Of a stretch of 64,000 nt of DNA, positions 1 through 10,045 are shown piece after piece (the stretch's first letter is position 1; every line of letters starts with the position of its first letter). This DNA is from Methylobacterium organophilum (GTDB lineage Bacteria; Pseudomonadota; Alphaproteobacteria; Rhizobiales; Beijerinckiaceae), in the NCBI RefSeq assembly GCF_022179465.1, contig NZ_BPQV01000005.1:186001-250000 (forward strand). The letters run 5' to 3'. The notes under the pieces are model-generated. The model was not told where the DNA came from. It saw only the letters and a program-made list of their open reading frames with translations, and did no database searches. The position numbers and the translations under genes were made by a program.

Positions 1-2
1 CG

Positions 3-2444
3 GCCAAGGTCGAGTTCCACTACGAGATGAAGGTGAGCCGGGTCGCCGAGGCCCCGCGCATCACCAAACCCTTCTCCGACGCGGTCTGGACGGCCATGGA
101 CGCCCTCGGCGCGCGGGTCGATGCCGATCTCGCCGCCCAGGACGTGCGCCTGACCATGGGCGGCGAGCCGACCTTCGTCTCGGTGGACGACTTCCAGTCG
201 CCGGAATGGAACACCGCCGCGGTCGGGCCCACCAAGCGCGGGCTCGCCGACCAGCTGATCCGCCGCCTGCGCGATCGCTTCGCCCCGGGCGGGCTCCTGC
301 ATTACGGCCAGGGCAAGTGGTATCCCGGCGAGAGCCTGCCGCGCTGGGCCTTCGCCCTGTACTGGCGGCGGGACGGGCAGCCGATCTGGAAGGATCCCGC
401 GCTGATCGCCGCCGAGAACGGCCCGCGCGCGGCGACCGTCGAGGATTCGCACCGGCTGATCGAGGCCCTCGCCAAGCGCCTCGGCCTCTCCGGCTTCGCC
501 TTCCCGGCCTACGAGGACAGGGACTATTGGGAGGCGCGGGAGGCGGAGCTTCCCGTCAACGTCACCACCGCCGCGGTCCATAGCGGCAGCGCAGAGACCG
601 ATGCGCGCTTCGCCCGGGTCTTCGGCCGGGGGCTCGGCAACCCGGTCGGCTACGCCCTGCCGCTCGCGAGCCTCGCGGTGGCCGAGGGACGGCGCTGGAT
701 CTCCGAGCGCTGGGTCTTCCGCCGCGGCGGCGCCTTCCTCACCCCCGGCGATTCCCCCCTCGGCTTCCGCCTGCCCCTCTCCGCGCTGCCCTACGTGCCG
801 CCGGGCTCCTATCCCTATTACTTCGCGCAGGATCCCCTGGAGGCGCGGGGCGATCTGCCGGAGGCGTGCTTCAGCGACGGCAAGGGCGGGCCGGACCGCG
901 GCAACGGCGCCGGCATCGAGGGCGTGGCCGTGCGCACGGCGCTGGCCTGCGAGGCCCGGGACGGGGTGCTGCACGTGTTCATGCCGCCGCTGGAGCGGGT
1001 CGACGAGTATCTGGAGCTCGCCGGCCATCTCGAGGCGGCCGCGGCCGCGATCGGCCGGCCGATCCATCTCGAGGGCTACGAGCCGCCCTACGACCCGCGG
1101 ATCAACACCATCAAGGTCACCCCCGATCCCGGCGTGATCGAGGTCAACGTGCACCCGGCCGCCTCCTGGCGGGAGGCGGTGGACATCACCACCAGCCTCT
1201 ACGGCGAAGCCCGCCAGACCCGGCTCTGCGCCGAGAAGTTCATGATCGACGGGCGCCACACCGGCACCGGGGGCGGCAACCACGTCGTGCTCGGCGGCGT
1301 CACCCCGGCCGATTCGCCCTTCCTGCGCCGGCCCGACCTGCTCAAGAGCCTGGTGCTCTACTGGCAGCGCCATCCGAGCCTGTCCTACCTTTTCGCCGGC
1401 CTCTATGTCGGCCCGACGAGCCAGGCCCCGCGCATGGACGAGGCCCGCCACGACGGCCTCTACGAGCTGGAGATCGCCCTCGCCCAGGTGCCGGGGCCGA
1501 ACCAGCCCAACATCCCGCACTGGCTGGTCGACCGGCTGTTCCGCAACATCCTGGCGGACGTCACCGGCAACACCCACCGGGCCGAGATCTGCATCGACAA
1601 GCTCTACAACCCGGACAGCCCGACCGGCCGCCTCGGCCTGCTCGAGTTCCGCTCCTTCGAGATGCCGCCGGATGCCCGGATGAGCCTCGCCCAGCAGCTC
1701 CTGCTGCGGGCGCTCGTCGCCTGGCTCTGGCGCGAGCCGCAGAGCGGCGGCTGTGTCCGCTGGGGCACGGCGCTCCACGATCGCTTCATGCTCCCCCATT
1801 TCCTCTGGGCGGATTTCCTGAGCGTGCTGGAAGACCTGAACCGGGGCGGCTACGCTTTCGATCCCGTCGCCTTCGCCGCGCAGCACGAGTTCCGGTTCCC
1901 CGTGTTCGGGCGTGTCGAGCATGGCGGCGTCGGGCTGGAGCTGCGGCAGGCGCTGGAGCCCTGGCACGTCCTGGGAGAGGAAGGCTCGTCGGGGGGCACG
2001 GTGCGCTACGTCGATTCCTCGGTCGAACGGCTGCAGGTCAAGGTGGAGGGCTTCGTGCCCGGCCGCCACGTCATCGCCTGCAACGGCCGCCGCCTGCCGA
2101 TGACCGGCACCGGCGCGAGCGGCGAGGCCGTGGCCGGCCTGCGCTTCAAGGCCTGGCAGCCCGCCTCCTCCCTGCACCCGACGATCCCCGCCCACGGGCC
2201 GCTCACCTTCGACATCCTCGACACCTGGAGCGAGCGCTCGATCGGCGGCTGCCGCTACCACGTCGCCCATCCGGGCGGGCGCAACTACGAGTCCTTCCCC
2301 GTCAACGCCTACGAGGCGGAGGGCCGGCGCCTCGCCCGCTTCGAGGCGATCGGCCACACCCCGGGCCGGGTGGCGATGCCGGCGGAGGAGCGGACGTCCG
2401 AGTTCCCGCTCACCCTCGACCTGCGCACGCCCGCCCCGCGATGA
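3..2444 (+). CDS. DUF2126 (COG4196) transglutaminase-family protein, 5' end outside window
   Basis: This is the C-terminal ~813 residues of a protein whose family normally runs to about 1,100 residues with a transglutaminase-like N-terminus. The frame is open to the first base of the window, so the first internal ATG (27) is unlikely to be the start. The visible part matches the DUF2126/COG4196 region, with conserved stretches such as [23 protein letters not shown] and [11 protein letters not shown]. The stop overlaps the next start as ATGA (2441-2444), so translation is probably coupled to the ATP-grasp gene. Known context: COG4196 proteins co-occur with ATP-grasp/alpha-E proteins and a small transglutaminase in predicted peptide-synthesis or protein-modification loci. 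The biochemical role is unproven; the family assignment is firm. Confidence 0.85.
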   Translation, partial: AKVEFHYEMKVSRVAEAPRITKPFSDAVWTAMDALGARVDADLAAQDVRLTMGGEPTFVSVDDFQSPEWNTAAVGPTKRGLADQLIRRLRDRFAPGGLLHYGQGKWYPGESLPRWAFALYWRRDGQPIWKDPALIAAENGPRAATVEDSHRLIEALAKRLGLSGFAFPAYEDRDYWEAREAELPVNVTTAAVHSGSAETDARFARVFGRGLGNPVGYALPLASLAVAEGRRWISERWVFRRGGAFLTPGDSPLGFRLPLSALPYVPPGSYPYYFAQDPLEARGDLPEACFSDGKGGPDRGNGAGIEGVAVRTALACEARDGVLHVFMPPLERVDEYLELAGHLEAAAAAIGRPIHLEGYEPPYDPRINTIKVTPDPGVIEVNVHPAASWREAVDITTSLYGEARQTRLCAEKFMIDGRHTGTGGGNHVVLGGVTPADSPFLRRPDLLKSLVLYWQRHPSLSYLFAGLYVGPTSQAPRMDEARHDGLYELEIALAQVPGPNQPNIPHWLVDRLFRNILADVTGNTHRAEICIDKLYNPDSPTGRLGLLEFRSFEMPPDARMSLAQQLLLRALVAWLWREPQSGGCVRWGTALHDRFMLPHFLWADFLSVLEDLNRGGYAFDPVAFAAQHEFRFPVFGRVEHGGVGLELRQALEPWHVLGEEGSSGGTVRYVDSSVERLQVKVEGFVPGRHVIACNGRRLPMTGTGASGEAVAGLRFKAWQPASSLHPTIPAHGPLTFDILDTWSERSIGGCRYHVAHPGGRNYESFPVNAYEAEGRRLARFEAIGHTPGRVAMPAEERTSEFPLTLDLRTPAPR

Positions 2445-4975
2445 GCCCCCTGGACGCGCTGGCCTTGCAGGATCCGCCGCTCTTCGACCCCGCGGGCGAG
2501 GCGGGCGCGCGCCTGCGCCGCTGGACGGAGGGCTATCTGCGCCGTCCGGGCGTCGTCGACGAGATGCTCGACGCGGGCGGCGGCCTGCGCGGGGCCTGGC
2601 CGCGCGTCCTCGCCCGGCTCGCCGCCCTGGAGGAGGGGGAGGTCGCCGCCCGCTTCCTCTCGGCGGGGCGGCATATCCGCGACGCCGGCATCTCCTACCG
2701 GGTCTATGGCGACAAGCGCGAGCATCCCTGGCCCCTCGGCTCGATGCCGCTGGTGATCGATTCCGCGGACTGGGCGGAGCTCTCCGCCGGCATCGTCCAG
2801 CGCGCCGAATTGATGGAGCGCATCGTCGCCGACATCTACGGCGAGGGCCGGCTCGTGGCCGAGGGCCTGCTGCCGGCGGCCATCGTGGCGGGCAGCCCGG
2901 AATTCCTGAGGCCCCTGCACGGGGTCGCCGCCCCGGGCGGGCGCTTCCTGCGCCTCTACGCGGCCGATGTCGGCCGCGGCCCGGACGGGCGCTGGCGCGT
3001 GCTGGCCGACCGCACCCAGGCGCCCTCCGGCCTCGGCTATGCCCTGGAGAACCGGATGGTGCTCGGCCGCGCCTTCCCGGACCTGTTCTCCGACCTCTTC
3101 GTCGAGCGCCTGCCGGCCTTCTTCCAGGCCTTCCGCGAGAGCCTGGCCGTGGCCTGCGCCCGCTCGGACCCGCGGATCTGCCTGCTCACCTCCGGCCCCT
3201 ATTCCAGCACCTATGTCGAGCAGGCGGCGCTCGCCCGCTATCTCGGCTTCCTCCTGGTGGAGGGCGACGACCTGATCGTGCAGGACGGGCTCGTCCATGT
3301 CCGCACCGTCGCCGGATTGAAGCGGGCGGACGCGATCTGGCGGCGCATCGATGCCGACTATCTCGACCCGCTGGAGCTGCGCTCGGATTCCCGCCTCGGC
3401 ATCCCCGGCGTGCTGGAGGTGCTGCGCCGGGGCGACGTGGTGATCGGCAACATGCCGGGCTCCGGCGTGGTCGAATCCGGCGCCCTCGCCCCCTATCTGC
3501 CGCGCCTCGCCCGGCGGCTGATCGGCGAGGACCTGCGGCTCGCGGGCCCGCCCGCCTGGTGGGGCGGCGACCCGGAGGGCCTCGCCCATATCCGCGCCCA
3601 TCTCGACACCCTGACGCTGCGCCCCGCCGCCACCCCCGTGCGCGGGGCCGGGCGCGACGCCATCCTGGCGCCGCAGGCCCTGGAGGCGGCCCGGGCCGAG
3701 GCCCTGTCCGCCCTGCTCGACCGGCCCTTCGACTGGGTCGGGGAGGAGGCCGCGCCCCTCTCCACCATGCCGGCCTGGGACGGGGACCACCTCGTGCCGC
3801 GTCCCTTCGTGATGCGCGTCTTCGCCGCCGCCACGCCGGAGGGCTGGCGGGTGATGCCGAGCGCCTTCTGCCGGACCGCCGAGAACGAGGGCGACGACCC
3901 GATCGAGATGCGCGCCGGCATCAAGTCGGCCGATGTCTGGGTGCTGGCCGACGCCCCCGTGGATTCGCCGCCCCTCCTCGCCACCACCGCCCCGCGCATC
4001 CGCCGCATCGCCGGCCACCTGCCGGCCCGGGCCGCCGACAACCTGTTCTGGTTCGGCCGCTATCTGGAGCGGGCCGAGGCGGTGATCCGTCTCGTCCAGG
4101 TCCATCTCGGCCATTTCGGCAACGCCGTGGTCGGCGACAGCTGCGGCGAGTCGGGGGCGCCCACCGCCCTGCGCATCCGCGCCCTGCTCGACGAGTGGGA
4201 ATCGGTGAGCGCGCCCGATTTGCCCCCCGCCGCCCTGGCGCAGGAGGCCCTGAGCGGGCGCACGATCGGAGGCTCGGCCCTCAGTCACCTGCTCTCGGCC
4301 CGGCGCTGCGCCGCCTCCCTGCGGGAGCGCATGCCCGCCGAATCCTGGCGGGCGCTGACGGACCTGCGCGACATCCTCGATTTCGGCGAGGCCTGGGAGC
4401 CCTCCGAATCCCAGCTCTTCGGCCGGGCCGAGCGGGCGCTGAGCCACTTCGCCGCCCTGTCCGGGCTCGCCCAGGAGAACATGAACCACGCCGCCGGCTG
4501 GCGCTTCCTCGACATGGGCCGGCGCATCGAGCGGGCGATCAACACCTGCACCTTCGCCCTCGCCTTCGCCGGGGAGGCGGCGCGGGCCGAGGATCTCGGC
4601 GTGCTGCTGGCGCTGGCCGATTCCCAGATCTCCTACAGCGCCCGCTATCTCGCCGGGGTCTCCCGCGACGCCGTCTGCGACATGGTGATGCTCGACCCCT
4701 ACAACCCCCGCTCGGTCGCCTTCCAGATCGAGGCGGTGGTACGCCATCTCGATGCGCTTCCCGCCTTGCGCGCCGACGGGCTGATCGAGCCGCAGCGCCG
4801 GCTCGCCCTGCAGCTCGCCACCCGCTTCGAGACGGCGGCGGCGAGCGAGCTGGACGGGGCGACTCTCGCCGAGCTGGGCAGCGCGATCGAGGCGCTGGCC
4901 GATGCGGTGGCCGGCCGCTACTTCCCCCGGGGCCTCGACGCCCTGCGGCCCGAGAAGCTGACCGGCCTCGCGTGA
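2441..4975 (+). CDS. Circularly permuted ATP-grasp (DUF404/DUF407) fused to alpha-E domain (DUF403)
   Basis: An 844-residue protein starting at the ATG that overlaps the upstream stop. Residues ~50-480 match the circularly permuted type-2 ATP-grasp family (COG2308), with [16 protein letters not shown] near the N-terminus and [16 protein letters not shown] later. Residues ~525-840 match the helical alpha-E domain (COG2307), beginning [20 protein letters not shown]. Many genomes carry these as two genes; here they are one polypeptide. ATP-grasp enzymes of this clade are predicted to form peptide-like amide bonds, possibly with alpha-E as partner, but no substrate is established. The gene sits between the DUF2126 gene and a transglutaminase, with ATGA and GTGA overlaps on its two sides, which argues for one co-translated functional unit. 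Confidence 0.85.
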   Translation: MSPLDALALQDPPLFDPAGEAGARLRRWTEGYLRRPGVVDEMLDAGGGLRGAWPRVLARLAALEEGEVAARFLSAGRHIRDAGISYRVYGDKREHPWPLGSMPLVIDSADWAELSAGIVQRAELMERIVADIYGEGRLVAEGLLPAAIVAGSPEFLRPLHGVAAPGGRFLRLYAADVGRGPDGRWRVLADRTQAPSGLGYALENRMVLGRAFPDLFSDLFVERLPAFFQAFRESLAVACARSDPRICLLTSGPYSSTYVEQAALARYLGFLLVEGDDLIVQDGLVHVRTVAGLKRADAIWRRIDADYLDPLELRSDSRLGIPGVLEVLRRGDVVIGNMPGSGVVESGALAPYLPRLARRLIGEDLRLAGPPAWWGGDPEGLAHIRAHLDTLTLRPAATPVRGAGRDAILAPQALEAARAEALSALLDRPFDWVGEEAAPLSTMPAWDGDHLVPRPFVMRVFAAATPEGWRVMPSAFCRTAENEGDDPIEMRAGIKSADVWVLADAPVDSPPLLATTAPRIRRIAGHLPARAADNLFWFGRYLERAEAVIRLVQVHLGHFGNAVVGDSCGESGAPTALRIRALLDEWESVSAPDLPPAALAQEALSGRTIGGSALSHLLSARRCAASLRERMPAESWRALTDLRDILDFGEAWEPSESQLFGRAERALSHFAALSGLAQENMNHAAGWRFLDMGRRIERAINTCTFALAFAGEAARAEDLGVLLALADSQISYSARYLAGVSRDAVCDMVMLDPYNPRSVAFQIEAVVRHLDALPALRADGLIEPQRRLALQLATRFETAAASELDGATLAELGSAIEALADAVAGRYFPRGLDALRPEKLTGLA

Positions 4976-5871
4976 TCTACACCCTGCGCCATCTGACGAG
5001 CTACCGCTACGCCAAGGCGGTCCGCTACGCCCACTGCACCCTGCGCCTCCAGCCCCGGGACGGGGAGGGCCAGCGCGTGCTCGCGAGCGAGATCGCGATC
5101 ACCCCGGTCCCGCGCAGCCGGGTGCTGCGCCGCGACTTCTTCGGGCTCGATTTGGTCTCCCTCCTCATCGACGAGCCGCACAAGGAATTCGCGGTGGAGG
5201 CCACCTCCCGCGTCCTGGTGGAGCGGCCGCCCCTGCCCGACCCGGATTCCGGCCCGAGCTGGGAGCGCGTGCGCGACGCGGCGCTCGCCGCCCCCCGCCT
5301 CGATGCGCAGGGACCCGCCCATTACCTGTTCCCCAGCCCACGGGTGCCCCTCGTCCCCGCGGTGACGGACTATGCCCGGGCGAGCTTCACGCCCGGCCGC
5401 CCCCTCTACGGCGCCGCCTACGACCTGATGCTGCGCATCCGCGCCGATTTCCGCTTCGACGCCCGGGCGACCAGCGTCAGCACGCCGCTCGCCGAGTCCT
5501 TCGCCCTGCGGGCCGGGGTCTGCCAGGACTTCGCCCATGTGATGATCGCGGGGCTGCGCGGCCTCGGCCTGCCGGCGGCCTATGTCAGCGGCTACCTGCG
5601 CACGCGGCCGCCGCCCGGCACGGCGCGCCTGCGCGGGGCCGATGCCAGCCACGCCTGGGTCTCGGTCTGGTGCGGCCCGGGCCCGGAGGGCCTCGGCTGG
5701 ATGGGCCTCGACCCGACCAATGCCTGCGGCGTGCGCGACGACCACATCGTGGTCGCCCGCGGCCGCGACTACGGCGACGTCGCCCCGATCGACGGCATCG
5801 TCTCCTCCTCCGGTGCCCAGCGCCTGCGCGTGGAGGTGGACGTGGTGCCGGAGGACGAATTGGTGGCGTGA
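4972..5871 (+). CDS. Transglutaminase-like cysteine protease family protein (COG1305)
   Basis: A 299-residue protein. The GTG start at 4972 overlaps the previous stop as GTGA and gives the typical family N-terminus ([12 protein letters not shown]). An N-terminal bacterial transglutaminase domain with beta-rich character is followed by the catalytic core: Cys184 in GVCQDFAH, His227 in ASHAW and Asp247 in GLDPTN, the full papain-like triad. It is predicted cytoplasmic, with no signal peptide. As the third gene of the coupled cluster with DUF2126 and ATP-grasp/alpha-E genes, it may cleave or transfer a peptide product made by the ATP-grasp protein. That role is inference from neighbourhood; the enzyme family is clear from the triad. 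Confidence 0.87.
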   Translation: MIYTLRHLTSYRYAKAVRYAHCTLRLQPRDGEGQRVLASEIAITPVPRSRVLRRDFFGLDLVSLLIDEPHKEFAVEATSRVLVERPPLPDPDSGPSWERVRDAALAAPRLDAQGPAHYLFPSPRVPLVPAVTDYARASFTPGRPLYGAAYDLMLRIRADFRFDARATSVSTPLAESFALRAGVCQDFAHVMIAGLRGLGLPAAYVSGYLRTRPPPGTARLRGADASHAWVSVWCGPGPEGLGWMGLDPTNACGVRDDHIVVARGRDYGDVAPIDGIVSSSGAQRLRVEVDVVPEDELVA

Positions 5872-5875
5872 ATCT

Positions 5876-6460
5876 TCACGCCGGCGCCGGCCGCTGCGCG
5901 ATGTTCAGCCGCTCCAGGGCCTGGGCGATCTCCTCGTGCAGGCGCCAGTGGCAGGCGCCGGAGGGCAGGGGCGGGCCTTCCTGGATCGCGCTGGCGACCG
6001 CCGAGATCCGCACCGGGGCGCCGTCCTCCCGCCGGGGCAGGGTCAGGCTCAGGACCTCCGCCAGGGTCTCGCCGAAGGCGGCGTAATGGGCATGGGCCGC
6101 GCAGACGCTGTTCCAGCCGCCGGCCTCGGCCAGGGCGTCGGAGGAGAGGATGCGCTCCGGCGCGGCCGCATGGGCGACGAGCATCCGGCGCAGCCGCCCC
6201 TCGGGCGGGTTCCGGGCGAAATGAGCGACGTATTCGTCGGCGGTGCCGACCTCGGGCGCCCGGCGCTGGGCCTCGGCGGGGTCGTTCTGGCGGTCGATCC
6301 AGGCGCGGGCCGCGTCGGCCGCTCCCTCGACGCTGGCGCTCTCGAAACGCTCCCGGGTGGCGAGCCGGTCGCCGCGATAGACCTGTGCGGCGGCCCGGCC
6401 CCTGAGCACCGCCGCGATGATGCGGTGGTCGCGATGGGTGAGATCGAGCTTAGTGCTCAC
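5876..6460 (-). CDS. Hypothetical protein, 194 residues
   Basis: Convergent with the transglutaminase gene, only 4 bases between the stops. The start is GTG at 6460, supported by a GGGGAG ribosome-binding motif about 9 bases upstream; it gives MSTKLDLTHRDHRIIAAVLRGRAAAQVYRG. The product is a soluble, mostly helical protein with no signal peptide or membrane segment and one His/Ala-rich stretch (AAHAHYAAFGE). I do not recognise a family. Codon usage has the strong G/C third-position bias of its neighbours, and the compact frame fills the space left by the convergent neighbour, so it is probably a real gene of the core genome rather than a shadow. Confidence 0.6.
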   Translation of the reverse strand: MSTKLDLTHRDHRIIAAVLRGRAAAQVYRGDRLATRERFESASVEGAADAARAWIDRQNDPAEAQRRAPEVGTADEYVAHFARNPPEGRLRRMLVAHAAAPERILSSDALAEAGGWNSVCAAHAHYAAFGETLAEVLSLTLPRREDGAPVRISAVASAIQEGPPLPSGACHWRLHEEIAQALERLNIAQRPAPA

Positions 6461-6860
6461 GCGCCGGACTCCCCGCGGCAGAGGAGACGACGGGTCAGGC
6501 GGGCGCAGGGCGGCGGAAGCGCGCAGGTCGGGCCGATCGCCGCCGGCATCCCTGCGCGCGCTTGACTATGCGGAATAAGCAGCGCGCGGAACAGCTGATG
6601 GCGAAGATGCTTTGACGACATGATCATGAAGATAGGCGCCCCATGATCTGCCCTGTGTGCAGGAGCACACGTGCTCGTTGCGCGAAGATAATCCCTGTAT
6701 TCAAAATGGACTTTGGACTGCGCAGAAAAGCGGCAGACAAGTCCGCATCGCCCGCGGCCACTCGCCCCCGGTGGATTTCCGGCGCCCGATGGCCTAATCC
6801 GCCAGTCCCAGCGCGACCCGCTCGAAGAAGGGCCGCGGGATTTCGAGGGAGCGCGGAGCC
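6461..6860. promoter_or_regulatory. Divergent intergenic region with overlapping inverted repeats
   Basis: About 400 bases without a convincing gene, between a leftward hypothetical gene and the rightward ACP operon. The middle (6560-6720) is clearly more AT-rich than its surroundings, as expected for promoters. It contains GTGTGC-AGGA-GCACAC (6655-6670) overlapping GAGCAC-AC-GTGCTC (6663-6676), so the same GCAC bases can pair with either side. These could be operator or attenuator elements for the ACP operon; no regulator gene lies next to them. Confidence 0.4.
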
Positions 6861-7124
6861 TTGGCTCAGACGGCGTCAGAGGTGCGCGAGGCGATCTTCG
6901 CCTTCATCGCCGCCCGCAATCCGACCCTGCCGCCGGGTTCGGTGACGGGCTCGACCTCCCTCGTCACCAGCGACGCCCTCGACTCGATCGGCATCCTCGA
7001 CCTGATGATGGAGCTCGGCGACCGCTTCGGTGTCGAGATCGACGAGGACTCGTTCGAATTGTCGAATTTCGAGAGCGTCGATGCCCTCGCCCTCTACATC
7101 GACGACCGGCGCTCCGGCGACTGA
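6861..7124 (+). CDS. Acyl carrier protein of an aminoacyl-ACP (exosortase-A-associated type) module
   Basis: An 87-residue acidic protein with the carrier-protein fold signature ALDSIGILDLM, where Ser42 is the expected 4'-phosphopantetheine attachment site. The start is taken as TTG at 6861 because it sits behind a GGAG motif and gives a full-length helix 1 (MAQTASEVREAIFAFIAARN); no ATG is available in a suitable position. It is followed after 6 bases by an AMP-forming ligase and then a PLP decarboxylase, the same trio as in exosortase-A-linked polysaccharide loci and similar in logic to BtrI/BtrJ/BtrK of butirosin synthesis. It probably carries an amino-acyl group loaded by the neighbouring ligase; this is inferred. 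Confidence 0.85.
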   Translation: MAQTASEVREAIFAFIAARNPTLPPGSVTGSTSLVTSDALDSIGILDLMMELGDRFGVEIDEDSFELSNFESVDALALYIDDRRSGD

Positions 7125-7130
7125 CCCTTC

Positions 7131-8726
7131 ATGGCCCCGAGCCTGCTCCACCACCTCCTCGAAGGCGAGGCCTGCGCCGCGCAGCGCGTCGCGGTGGTCG
7201 AGGGCGCGCGCGAACTCACCTACGGGGCCTATCGCGACGCGGTGGCGGCCTTGGCCGAGCGGCTCGCCGCGGCCGGGCTCGCCCCCGGGGACCGGGTGGC
7301 CCTGTTCCTGCCGAAATCCATCCCCGAATGCGTCGCCCTCTTCGCCGTCAGCGCGGCGGGCGGCGTGGTGGTGCCGATCCATCCGGCCCTGCGCCCGCGC
7401 CAGGTCCACCACATCCTGGCCGATTGCGAGGCGCGCGTCCTCGTCACCGACGCGGCCCATCATGCCGCGCTCGAGGGCGCCCTCGACGATCTGCCCGGCC
7501 TGACGCTCCTCGTCGGCGAGGATGTCCGCCGGGGGCCGCCCGCGCCCGGCCCCGCCCAGGCCGGGCCGGAGGGGCTCGCCGCCATCCTCTACACCTCCGG
7601 CTCCACCGGCCTGCCCAAGGGCGTGATGCTGAGCCACGCCAACCTGCTCGCCGGCACCCGCATCGTGCGGACCTATCTCGGCATCGGCCCGGAGGAGCGC
7701 ATCCTCTCGGTGCTGCCCTTCTCCTTCGATTACGGGCTCAACCAGCTCCTCACCAGCGTGGAGCAGGGGGCGCGCATCGTCCTGCAGAACGTGCGGCTCG
7801 GCGACGACGTGGTCCGCGCCATCGAGACCCACCGCATCACCGGGCTGGCCGGAGTGCCGACGCTCTGGACCCTGCTCACCCGCGCCGCCCCGCGCCTCGC
7901 CAAGGCCGATCTGTCGAGCCTGCGCTACGTCACCAATTCCGGCGGGGCGCTGCCCGTGGCGACGGTGGCGCGCCTGCGTGCGGCCCTGCCGCACACCCAG
8001 GTGGTGCTGATGTACGGCCTCACCGAAGCCTTCCGCTCCACCTATCTGCCGCCGGCCGAGATCGACGCCCGGCCCGATTCCATCGGCCGCGCCATCCCCG
8101 AGACGGAGATCTTCGCGCTGACCGCGGACGGGCATCGCGCCGGCCCGGGCGAACCCGGCATCCTGCATCACCGCGGGCCCACGGTGTCGCTGGGCTACTG
8201 GAACCGCCCCGAGGACACCGCCCGGGTGCTGGTGCCCGACCCCTTCCCGCCGCCGGGCGAGGAGCCGGGCCTCGTCTGCCGCTCGGGCGACCTCGTGGTC
8301 GCCGACGCGGAAGGCTATTTCCGCTTCCTCGGCCGCGAGGACGGGATGATCAAGACGCAGGGGTTCCGCGTGAGCCCCAGCGAGGTCGAGGCGGCCCTGA
8401 TGGAGACCGGGGCCTTCGGCGCGGCGGCGGTGATCGGCCTGCCCGATCCCGGCCTCGGCCAGCGCATCCACGCCATCACCGTGCCGGCGGAGGGCCGGGG
8501 CGAGGGGAACGGCCTCGACGTGATGCAGCACCTGCGGGCGGTGCTCGCGCCCCATCTCGTGCCCCGGGCCATCGAGAGCGTGAGCGCCCTGCCCACCACC
8601 CCCAACGGCAAGGTCGACTACAAGCGGCTCGCCGCCGAGCGCGTCGCCGCCCAGACCCAGGCCGAGGCCGCCCAGATCGCGGCCCACGAGGCCTCCCGCG
8701 CCGAGCGCCGGCCCGTCGATGCCTGA
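7131..8726 (+). CDS. AMP-forming acyl/aminoacyl-ACP ligase (exosortase-A-associated family)
   Basis: A 531-residue ANL-superfamily adenylating enzyme. The ATP-binding P-loop-like motif YTSGSTGLPKG lies at residues ~153-163, MYGLTEAF is the A5 region, SGDLVVADAEGYFRFLGREDGMIK covers A7-A8 in two parts, and Lys494 in PNGKVDYKRL is the catalytic C-terminal lysine. It should activate a carboxylate as an adenylate and transfer it to the pantetheine arm of the adjacent carrier protein. It resembles the TIGR03098-type ligases found with exosortase A, but no exosortase gene is in this window. Its stop overlaps the decarboxylase start by 8 bases. Substrate is not determinable from the sequence; an amino acid such as glutamate, ornithine or lysine is the likeliest by context. 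Confidence 0.87.
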   Translation: MAPSLLHHLLEGEACAAQRVAVVEGARELTYGAYRDAVAALAERLAAAGLAPGDRVALFLPKSIPECVALFAVSAAGGVVVPIHPALRPRQVHHILADCEARVLVTDAAHHAALEGALDDLPGLTLLVGEDVRRGPPAPGPAQAGPEGLAAILYTSGSTGLPKGVMLSHANLLAGTRIVRTYLGIGPEERILSVLPFSFDYGLNQLLTSVEQGARIVLQNVRLGDDVVRAIETHRITGLAGVPTLWTLLTRAAPRLAKADLSSLRYVTNSGGALPVATVARLRAALPHTQVVLMYGLTEAFRSTYLPPAEIDARPDSIGRAIPETEIFALTADGHRAGPGEPGILHHRGPTVSLGYWNRPEDTARVLVPDPFPPPGEEPGLVCRSGDLVVADAEGYFRFLGREDGMIKTQGFRVSPSEVEAALMETGAFGAAAVIGLPDPGLGQRIHAITVPAEGRGEGNGLDVMQHLRAVLAPHLVPRAIESVSALPTTPNGKVDYKRLAAERVAAQTQAEAAQIAAHEASRAERRPVDA

Positions 8727-10008
8727 GGGGCCGAGCCTCGCCGAGCGGCTGGTCGCGGCGCATTTCCCCTATGCCGAGGGCAAGCTCCGGGCGGGGGGCG
8801 TCGACGTCGCGGCGCTGGCCGAGGCCCACGGCACGCCGCTCTTCGTCTACGATGCCGGGCTGATGCGGGCGACCTACCGCGCCCTGCGCATGGCCATGCG
8901 CGGCTTCGCGGAGGTGGTCTATTCGGTAAAGGCCAACCCGAACCCGGCGGTGATCGCCGTGTTCCGGGAGGAGGGGGCCGGCGCGGAGATCGCCTCCGGG
9001 GCCGAGTTCGCCGCGGCGTTGCAGGCCGGCGTCGCCCCCAGCGACATCCTCTTCGCCGGCCCGGGCAAGGGCGCGGCGGAGCTGGAGCGGGCGGTCGCGG
9101 CGGGCATCGGCGAGATCCATCTGGAGAATGCCGAGGAGGTCGAGCGCCTCTCCGCCATCGCCACCCGGCTGGGGCGCCAAGTGCGCGTCGCGATCCGGGT
9201 CAATCCGGACGCCGCCGCCCAGGGCGGGGCGATGCGCATGGGCGGCAAGCCCTCGCCCTTCGGCTTCGACGAGGAGGATCTCGACACGGCCATCGACCGG
9301 GTCGAGGCCGCCCCCGGCCTGGAGCTGACGGGCCTGCATCTCTTCGCCGGCACCCAGACCCTCCAGGCGGCCACGCTGCTGACCCAGTGGCGCCACGGCC
9401 TCGGTCTCGCCGCCCGCCTCGCCGGCCGGATCGGGCGCCCCCTCCACACGATCGATCTCGGCGGCGGCCTCGGCATCCCCTATTTCTCCGGCGATTCCCC
9501 CCTCGACCTGGCCGAGCTCACGGCCGGCCTCGACGCCCTCCGGGCCGAGCGGGACGCGATGAAGCTCGGCGGCGCCCGCATCCTGCTGGAGCCGGGGCGC
9601 TATCTCGTCGGGCCGGCGGGGCTCTACGTGGCCCGCCTGCGGGCGGCCAAGTCCTCGCGCGGCCAGCATTTCGCCATCACCGACGGTGGCATGCACCACC
9701 ACCTCGCCGCCTCCGGCAATCTCGGCCAGGTGGTCAAGCGGGACTTTCCCCTGGTCCCGGTCGCGGAGCGGGCAGGCGCGGCGCGCCGGCCCTGGACCGT
9801 CACCGGCCCCCTCTGCACGCCCCTGGATATCCTGGCCCGGGCCGCCCCGCTCCCGGAGCTGCGGGAGGGCGACCTCGTCGCCGTGCTGCAATCGGGCGCC
9901 TACGCGCTCACCGCCAGCCCCACCGACTTCCTCTCCCATCCCACCCCGGCGGAAGTGCTGGTGGAGGGGGGACAGGCCCGGGTGATCCGCGCGCGGGCGG
10001 GCGATTGA
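8719..10008 (+). CDS. PLP-dependent decarboxylase, alanine-racemase fold (exosortase-A-associated / BtrK-like)
   Basis: A 429-residue fold-III PLP enzyme of the LysA/ornithine-decarboxylase superfamily. Lys71 in VVYSVKANPNP is the Schiff-base lysine, DLGGGLGIPY is the phosphate-binding glycine loop, ILLEPGRYLVGPAG contains the conserved glutamate, and Cys366 in GPLCTPLD is the catalytic cysteine. LysA proteins have GPxCES at this last site, and the TPLD variant is typical of the TIGR03099/BtrK-like group. The ATG at 8719 overlaps the ligase stop by 8 bases. With the carrier protein and ligase it most likely decarboxylates a carrier-bound amino acid to an amine-terminated acyl group. The end product and acceptor are unknown. 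Confidence 0.86.
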   Translation: MPEGPSLAERLVAAHFPYAEGKLRAGGVDVAALAEAHGTPLFVYDAGLMRATYRALRMAMRGFAEVVYSVKANPNPAVIAVFREEGAGAEIASGAEFAAALQAGVAPSDILFAGPGKGAAELERAVAAGIGEIHLENAEEVERLSAIATRLGRQVRVAIRVNPDAAAQGGAMRMGGKPSPFGFDEEDLDTAIDRVEAAPGLELTGLHLFAGTQTLQAATLLTQWRHGLGLAARLAGRIGRPLHTIDLGGGLGIPYFSGDSPLDLAELTAGLDALRAERDAMKLGGARILLEPGRYLVGPAGLYVARLRAAKSSRGQHFAITDGGMHHHLAASGNLGQVVKRDFPLVPVAERAGAARRPWTVTGPLCTPLDILARAAPLPELREGDLVAVLQSGAYALTASPTDFLSHPTPAEVLVEGGQARVIRARAGD

Positions 10009-10045
10009 GGGGAGGGCGGCCGCGCCCATCGCGCGACCGAGCGCC

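Noticed and set aside
2309-4747. An 812-codon minus-strand frame opposite the ATP-grasp gene
   Set aside because: Antisense shadow; the plus strand carries the conserved protein.
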